A stretch of DNA of 64,000 nt, taken from the NCBI GenBank assembly GCA_951799425.1, contig OX637398.1:23198270-23262269 (forward strand). The letters run 5' to 3'. The notes below the pieces were generated by a model. The model was not told where the DNA came from, made no database searches, and was given only the letters and a program-made list of their open reading frames with translations. Below, piece after piece: positions 57,783 to 64,000 of the stretch. Origin of the DNA: Ilex aquifolium. Taxonomy: Eukaryota > Streptophyta > Magnoliopsida > Aquifoliales > Aquifoliaceae. The translations under genes were made by a program, and so were the position numbers. Within the stretch, counting starts at the first letter, position 1; each line of letters begins with the position of its first letter.

Positions 57783-60255
57783 CGAGCAATTCATAATTTC
57801 CTTGAAATGTAATATGTGTAAGGATGTATGCATGTACTAGGTAGATTGTAAACGTAGAAAAAACAAAATGTTCGTATTGTGAAAATAGGGTAAATAGTAG
57901 TTGGAACTTGGTTTTGATTTGTAGATGTATGAAATGGGGTGTAATAGAACTTGTAGGTATCAAGTTTTAGGTGGAAAACCATGTTAAACATGTATGGGAT
58001 GGATTTGGTTGGCTTAGGAATGGATTGGAAATGGAAAAGGGATGAAACACGCTATGAACAGTGCACGTGAACAGTGCACTGGCTGCAACTTCAAGCGAAA
58101 TTTCGACCTTGATGCAGTCAATATCTCTCAAAACTCAAAACATGAAAGTTGTATAGCTCTTTCTTATAATTCCATAGCATCTTGAATCATCTCAATCAGA
58201 GCTCGGATGAGAGAGTTATGCCTAGATAACGAAACGATATCGAAATAGTCCAATTAGCTTCGTTTTACATTTAATGTCTCCATTTGCATCCTAAATCAAA
58301 ATATAAGAATAATGAGTACATTTAGGCTTCAAATAAGTATAAAAAGCTTTAAGAAGCACCATTTATCACCTTTTATTTGCAAACATCGCAAAACTTCATT
58401 AATAGCCGGTTCGGATGGGTAAAATAGAAACTTTAGTGTTTCGGGTGTACGTTGACTTTGGTTTTGAGATAAATCACAAAAATAAATATTTTTAGGTTAA
58501 AATAACATTAAAAATGAATCCAGAACGTCGAAAAACCTTAGGGTAGTCATATGGATCAAATTGGAGATTTTAGTGGCAAAACCGTAATTTTGGAGAAAAC
58601 CAAAACAGCCCATGAACAGTGAAATTCGGGGCAACTGTGTTTAAAACCCCATTTTCACTCCATTTGCCCTCATGTCTTTCACTCCACTCACACCCCCACA
58701 CCTCTTGGAACCCTAGAGAGCATTAGAGAGGAAGAAAGGAAGGGAAAAACAAGAGATTTAAGGGTAGATTCAAGATCAAAGCTCAAGTTCTTCATACAAA
58801 CTAAGGATTCAAGGTAGGGGTTTCCTTCCATTCACTTACATTGAGGCTAGGGTTATTATATATGTATGATTTGGACTTCTAATCATATCTATTTGCTATG
58901 GGTTCCTTGTCTCTTGGTATTATTGCAAACTTGATTATGTTTTGAGAAAAGTTATGGGTGGAGAGCCATAAAAACCTTAGTTTGTGAGAAACATGGATTT
59001 CTTTCTCTATCTTCACTCAAATTTGGTTTTGAAAACTATAGTGCTTTGTGTTGAGTATTGAAATGCTATTGTGCATGATCTCTTGTATTTTTCTTCATGG
59101 TTTATTTGAAATTGTCTCATGATGAATTTGTGGATTTTATGGAATTTGCTTGAAAAATTGGGGGTTTATGGTATTGTTGGGTATGTGAGATATTTGTTGG
59201 TATTTTATCTCTTGTGTGGTTGTACGATACGAACATGGATTACTATTGACCGGGTATCAAGTGGGTAGACGTCTTTGTAGGCCACGCGGGTATGAACTTT
59301 TCCTACCACATGGAGTGGGTAGACGCCTTTGTACGCCATATGGGTATGAAATTTTCCTATCACTAATGATCACGGATTAGTAACAAGGGTTGTGTCGGAC
59401 ATACAGTGTGGGTTATCGTGCATTGTACCAGAAATGGTTTCGACAAGAGTTTCTGGAAGTATGAGATTCCGCGAGAACTTGTTGGAAACGGTTTATGGTA
59501 GAATGGATTACCAATGGTATATTGTGTTTATTTATCCATTTCAATTACTGTTGCTATCTAAACTTGAGATCTGTTTAAATGTCCTCGTTTTACTTCAAAT
59601 GTTATATATGTTATTTGTGAAATGAGACCGACCGTTTTATATACTTTTCTAAACCTTGTTTGGGTTTGGGAGGATTTTTCTACAGAGCTTCGTGCTCACC
59701 CCCTACAGTTGAACATTTTTCAGATTTTGTGCCAGAGGATGAGCTCGGTGCTAACGAGCCGGGCCATGGAGAGGCTTCACTAGAGGGATACTTGGATCCC
59801 GAGTGGGACATCTAGAGATGTCATTTACTTTTTGTTCTAGACTAGAATATTCTTTTGAAACACTGTGTAGTCTAGATTTCTTTTGTAATTTCTGCTGCGC
59901 TATAATAGTTAATTTTTTTTTTGGGAATGTAAAAACCAAAGATGGCATATTCTTTTGATATTGTGGTCATGGCTTGGTTTATTCTTTTGGAATGTTATTG
60001 TGGGTATTACATACGGTGAATGGAAATCTTTTGGGATAATGTTGTAAATATTTTATGGATAAATGGACCCGGTGTGGTCGATGTAGTATAATTACACAGG
60101 TTGTGTTTTGGGTAGAACTCCCCGAACAAAGGAGACTCTGCCCGAATTTTGTTAAATTAAGGACCCCCGGTTATTTATGGATTTTATTAGTGCTCTCATG
60201 GTGTAAATGGTTGTTAGTATGTAATGCCGTCCAAGGGGGTATTTGGGGCGTTACA
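57717..60255 (+). repeat. Solo LTR, TSD TAGAT, same family as 28046-30717
   Basis: This 2539-bp unit runs from TCTAAACCCCCACAC to ATTTGGGGCGTTACA and is flanked by TAGAT at 57712-57716 and 60256-60260. It shares the boxes AAGGTAGGGG (58811) and GCTCACCCC...ACATTTTTCAG (59694-59723) with its sister. There is no PBS or interior. A TA repeat lies at 57740-57781. Confidence 0.9.
57740..57781. repeat. (TA)n microsatellite
   Basis: About 42 bp of TA repeats within the solo LTR; the sister LTR has only a short AT run at this place. Confidence 0.95.
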
Positions 60256-60260
60256 TAGAT

Positions 60261-61245
60261 GTAGAAGGGAAAGAGGATTTCTAAATCAGTTGTATCTCTC
60301 TCTCTCTCTATCTCTCTCTCTCTCTCTCTCTCATTTTTCCTTCAAATATCGAATAAATAGAGAGTTTCAGAGAGTTTGGCTTAGGACATTCTCCAGAAGA
60401 CAAGAGGGGTCTCTCTCCACGTTGTCTTCATCGTTTTTCTCCCAGGGTTTTTCTCCTTTAGCAAACATAGATTAGTTTTACCTTTTTGTTTTCTTGTTCA
60501 GTTTAATTAAGAAGTACTTTAAATTCCTTGTTCTTTACATTAATTTTATGTTCTTCTTTTAAATACAAAGTATTGAAATTCTATTTTCAATACAGTCTCG
60601 TTTTCTCTTTAATTGCTATGTCTTTTGTTCTTGCTTTAAATTCGTTATGTTTGAGTAGGTTAATTTTCGGTATAATTGGATGAGGGATTATCATCCGTAG
60701 ATGGGTAGTTTGACTTAACTAGGGTTTTTAATATTTTAAATTATTTTCGTTGAATGAAGAAATTATTTTTGAAAACATAGTTGATATGTATATCTCTTTA
60801 CTTATCCGTATGCAATTAGATTTGACACAGGTAATTCTTGGAATCACTGCAATCAACGGGATTGTAATTCTTTCTTGAATTAATTCAATCAATTAAAATA
60901 CATATATTTCAAACTTTGGTTTTTGGTTGAATATTTTGCGTCCAAGTGCATTTTATTACAACCTTGAATGAATTATAAGATTAGATCAAAATTCCTATTT
61001 ATGGTGAGATGAACTCTGAAGATTATCCGGTTTGTTTTAATATTATTTGTTAGTATTTTTTATCAATTATAACCATTTTCCGAAAATCAAAAGATTTTTA
61101 TTTTTGTTTTGATATTACCATTTGAATTTGTCCTCGTTTTCCTTCAGAAGACGATATCGGTAATCGATCGAGTTACTAATCGATAATTTTCTATACTTGG
61201 GAAGCAATTATTATTTCACTACTCTTGGGAGCAAGCAGCCCCCAT
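60261..61245 (+). other. AT-rich region, possible copia LTR, right part
   Basis: It holds a CT microsatellite (60294-60332), ATCGAATAAATAGAGAG (a possible TATA region) and long T-rich stretches. No gene is seen. It joins 57514-57716 if the solo LTR is removed, and 62648 if the hAT element is removed. Confidence 0.4.
60294..60332. repeat. (CT)n microsatellite
   Basis: About 39 bp of CT repeats with one interruption. Confidence 0.95.
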
Positions 61246-61997
61246 CAGTGGCGGAGCCAAGAGGAGACTAGGGGACACGGGCCCACCTTGGATTTTTAAA
61301 AAAATACATTACCTATATAAATCTATATCAATCTATACCACTAATAAAAATGGCTTAAGTGAAAAATTTTTGATTTCTTTATTTATCCTTCAATAATTCT
61401 ATAATGTCTACTTTATCCTTTTTAGAGTGGCTAAAGAGAAATTTTTTGAATTTCTTATTTATCTTTCAAAAAATATATAATGTCTACTTTATCCATTTTT
61501 GAGGAATTTTTTTTTATTAGTTGCATTAATTCAACTAATAAATTCATTGTTTGACCTTTGATTATCTTCTTTCTAAATAATATAGATTCAATCCAAATCC
61601 GATTTGAACAATGTGACCCGAATCCAATTCAATTGTCCAAATTTTATTTTTCACAGTGCATATATGAGTCCATTAAAATTGATATCCATTATGATCCGAA
61701 TAAATTGATTAGAGACGATTTTAACATTTAATACATGGATTTCTACTCAATTGTATCAAATAATCATATGTTTGTAGGTACACAGTGCATATTTAAATTC
61801 ACTAAAAAATAAATATTTAAATAGATCTAATAATCTATACACTACTTTTGAATGTCAATACTTGTCAAAAAAACTTAATTGATAATACTATCCTTAGAAA
61901 GATAAAAAAGACAATAATAATATATTGTAGTAACTTCTTATTAGTCCAAAAATTCAGTAGTCATCCATCTATTAATCACTTATTGAAATTAAACATT

Positions 61998-62083
<86 letters not shown>

Positions 62084-62639
62084 AATTGTTAGGTATATTT
62101 AAATGTGTCCATACTATTATTTTCTTGTTCTATCAATTAGTATGACCTAAAATTAAGTGACTATAAAATTTTCCACACACTTCGAATACATTACAAACAT
62201 ATTTAGATACGTTGTTGATATGTTAGGCTCATTTTATAGTTATTTAAGATATAAAAATTGTGAAAACATGGTTACATAATTAAATAAGTGATCAATAATG
62301 AATCTCTTATAACTTGATTGTATATATATAAAATTTTCTTAATGGTGATAATGAAATTACGAAATAACACTTTAAAAGTAAGTAAGCTCGTCGAGGTTAA
62401 TGGTATGAAATTAACCTCATTTTTTGTCAAGGGTCCTAATTTATCTTTTTTTTTTTTTTTTTTGTTTATATACGTTATGTACATTGGCGTTTGACCCCAT
62501 TGTATTTAATGAACATTCAAATATCAAATATAATACAATAAATTTAAATATGTTGATTTATTTTTATTCATCGCAGAGAAACAATTAAAGCTTTTAGTTA
62601 TGGTGCCCACCTAGGACAAAATTTATGGCTCCGCCACTA
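61246..62639. mobile_element. Non-autonomous hAT DNA transposon
   Basis: The terminal inverted repeats are CAGTGGCGGAGCCA at the left and TAGTGGCGGAGCCA, read on the minus strand, at the right. It is flanked by 8-bp direct repeats GCCCCCAT (61238-61245) and ACCCCCAT (62640-62647), seven of eight matching. The TIR and 8-bp TSD are those of the hAT superfamily. The 1394-bp interior is AT-rich and has no transposase frame, so it depended on an enzyme from elsewhere. It carries a TA microsatellite at 62004-62080 and a T-run near 62447-62464. Confidence 0.85.
62004..62080. repeat. (TA)n microsatellite in the hAT element
   Basis: About 77 bp of uninterrupted TA repeats. The frame reading YIYIYIY across it is an artefact. 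Confidence 0.97.
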
Positions 62640-62647
62640 ACCCCCAT

Positions 62648-63083
62648 TGGTAACACACAACCTTCATAATCTGACTTAATATGTATCATACCTGATAGTG
62701 AGATGAATCAGAGGAAAGAAAATAATATCTCTTCTGAATCAAGAAAATGTCACTGAATTAGAAAAGAAAAGAATTTAAGTCCTTATTTCATTTCTTCAAA
62801 ATCTATAGTCTTTCTTGTTGAAGGTAATCGAACCATCGTAGTTAACAAAATACTCATTTTATTGAATATTGAAGATGATCCTAAGACTTATAGTAAGGCA
62901 ATGTCATCTAGAGATGCAGTTTTTTTGGAAATAGGCTATCAATGATGAAATGGACTCAATATTGTCTAATAATACTTGGGTTCCAGTGGACTTACGTCAA
63001 GGGTCAAAACCTATTGGATGTAAATGGTTATTTAAAAAGAAATATAATAGAGATGAAACTTTACAAACCTTCAAGGCTAGATT
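62648..63083 (+). pseudogene. Ty1/copia reverse transcriptase start, broken
   Basis: Plus-strand translation of about 62820-63083 gives DDPKTYSKAMSSRDAVFLE, INDEMDSILSNNTWVPVDL and GSKPIGCKWLFKKKYN, the conserved N-terminal block of copia RT, preceded by a weaker VEGNRT match. The fragment is short and broken and ends at the LTR that starts at 63084. Gag, protease and integrase of this copia element are not seen. Confidence 0.85.
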
Positions 63084-64000
63084 TGTAACACCCCGCATTT
63101 TCTTTTATATAGATATATAGTAAATAATTGTTGTAAAAATGTGGATATGTGTAATGATGTAAGAATGAACTATATCGATTGTAATAGTAGGAGAAATGCT
63201 AGAGATGCATATTGATTGGGAAGTTTGAGTTTCAAAGACGTTTAAACTTGGAAAGGGTGATTAGATGAATTTCTAAATATTTTTAGGTCAAAATAAGGTG
63301 TCCATTGAATCCGGAAGGTCGAACAACCTTGGGAGAGGTAATATGAGGTGTATTGGAAGTTAGGAAGTATTCCGGAGTGAAAACACACTTAGAGAGAATT
63401 TGGGTAAAAAGGTGTTGGGACGCCTTCTAGTATTTTGGTCATAACTTTTTATCCTTATATCCAATTCATCTGAAATTTGTACAGTAGATAGTATACACTA
63501 GGGCTACAAAAGTGTATCTCATGAAAATTTTCCAATTCGACCTCTAAATGGGTCAAAACTTCCCTGGAAGTCGGAGCAAAAATCTGTTAAACCGTACCGG
63601 TACCGCGTACCGGTACGCCCGACTCCAGTAGCTTTGGAGTACCGGTACTGAGTAATAGTGATTTCAAAATCATAGTGTTTTGTGTTGAGTAATAAAATGA
63701 TATTGTTGTGATCTCTTGTATTTTTCTTGGTTGGTTATTGAAAATGTCACATGCTTAATTTGGGGTTTTTAAGATATACTTGTAAATTGTGAAATTGGGT
63801 TTGGTATTGTATCTCTTATGAGTGTGGGATGACCATGGGTGGCCTTTGACGAGATATCGTAGAGTGGGTAGACGTGTTGCTTGCTCCGTGTGGGTTGGCA
63901 TTTTTCCTACCACTCGTAATGGGGTTAGTGCTTTGGTAAGACTAAACCGCTATTGCTCATGGGTGCCGTGTCAGAGGGTTAGTATACTAATACCTGGGTT
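63084..64000 (+). repeat. Start of a long LTR, cut by the window edge
   Basis: It begins TGTAACACCCCGC within copia RT; the expected TSD would be AGATT at 63079-63083. It resembles the 57717-60255 family (GTGTTTTGTGTTGAGTA, CTCTTGTATTTTTCTTGG, GAGTGGGTAGACG) and carries GTACCGGTAC copies at 63593-63649. Whether it is a solo LTR or the 5' LTR of an element cannot be told. Confidence 0.8.

Noticed and set aside
61848-62102. Small protein with a YIYIYI tail
   Set aside because: It is a read-through of a TA microsatellite inside a hAT element.

Overview
The window is flowering-plant nuclear DNA, probably from a eudicot with a large, repeat-rich genome. It consists almost entirely of LTR retrotransposons nested inside one another. 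I found no host gene, rRNA or tRNA gene, CRISPR array or bacterial feature. Every long reading frame belongs to Ty3/gypsy elements of two lineages, Tekay/Del chromoviruses and Athila. A small Ty1/copia fragment and one non-autonomous hAT DNA transposon lie near the right edge. Boundaries rest on TG...CA LTR ends, 5-bp target-site duplications (TSDs), primer-binding sites (PBS; initiator tRNA-Met type in Tekay, tRNA-Asp type in Athila) and polypurine tracts (PPT).

Layout, left to right. 1-6292: 5' part of Tekay element A (minus strand), running off the left edge. 6349-33253: an Athila chain (minus strand) that begins with a partial unit and shares one LTR (7046-10217) with a longer unit whose 5' LTR is 31910-33253. 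Five insertions sit in this chain: solo LTR 7955-9802 (TSD TTAGC); solo LTR 10686-15274 (TSD ATCTC), which itself holds solo LTR 11510-13844 (TSD GCATC); near-whole Tekay element B, 17060-26922 (TSD AAATC); and solo LTR 28046-30717 (TSD AGTTT). 33254-33406: a scrap of Tekay-like LTR. 33407-56334: an Athila LTR, PBS and gag start followed by an inverted LTR arm (a fold-back). It is split by Tekay element E, 34988-54230 (TSD AGCTT), which holds the young Tekay-derived element F, 41629-51254 (TSD GGCCA). 56335-57513: 3' part of another Tekay-like LTR. 57514-63083: probable copia remnants carrying solo LTR 57717-60255 (TSD TAGAT) and the hAT element 61246-62639. 63084-64000: start of another long LTR, cut by the window edge.

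Relative ages agree with the nesting. By eye the two LTRs of F differ at about 7 of 3329 sites, those of B at about 25 of 2400 and those of E at about 50 of 2270; the Athila LTRs differ more. F lies inside E and is the younger, as it should be. With the often-used plant rate of 1.3e-8 substitutions per site per year these become very roughly 0.1, 0.4 and 0.8 million years.

Two patterns go beyond ordinary annotation. First, several unrelated LTR families carry arrays of short perfect palindromes, with a different palindrome in each: GTACCGGTAC, CCTTCCGGAAGG, a TTCGAA-centred one and a TCCGGA-centred one. Second, all the long Tekay-like and related LTRs examined for it share a splice-donor-like box (AGGTAGGG) and a splice-acceptor-like box (CTCACC ... 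CATTTCAG) about 0.9-1.7 kb apart, which suggests an intron inside the transcribed LTR. Element F is also of interest: it has near-identical LTRs around an eroded interior, as expected of a parasite moved by the proteins of other Tekay copies.
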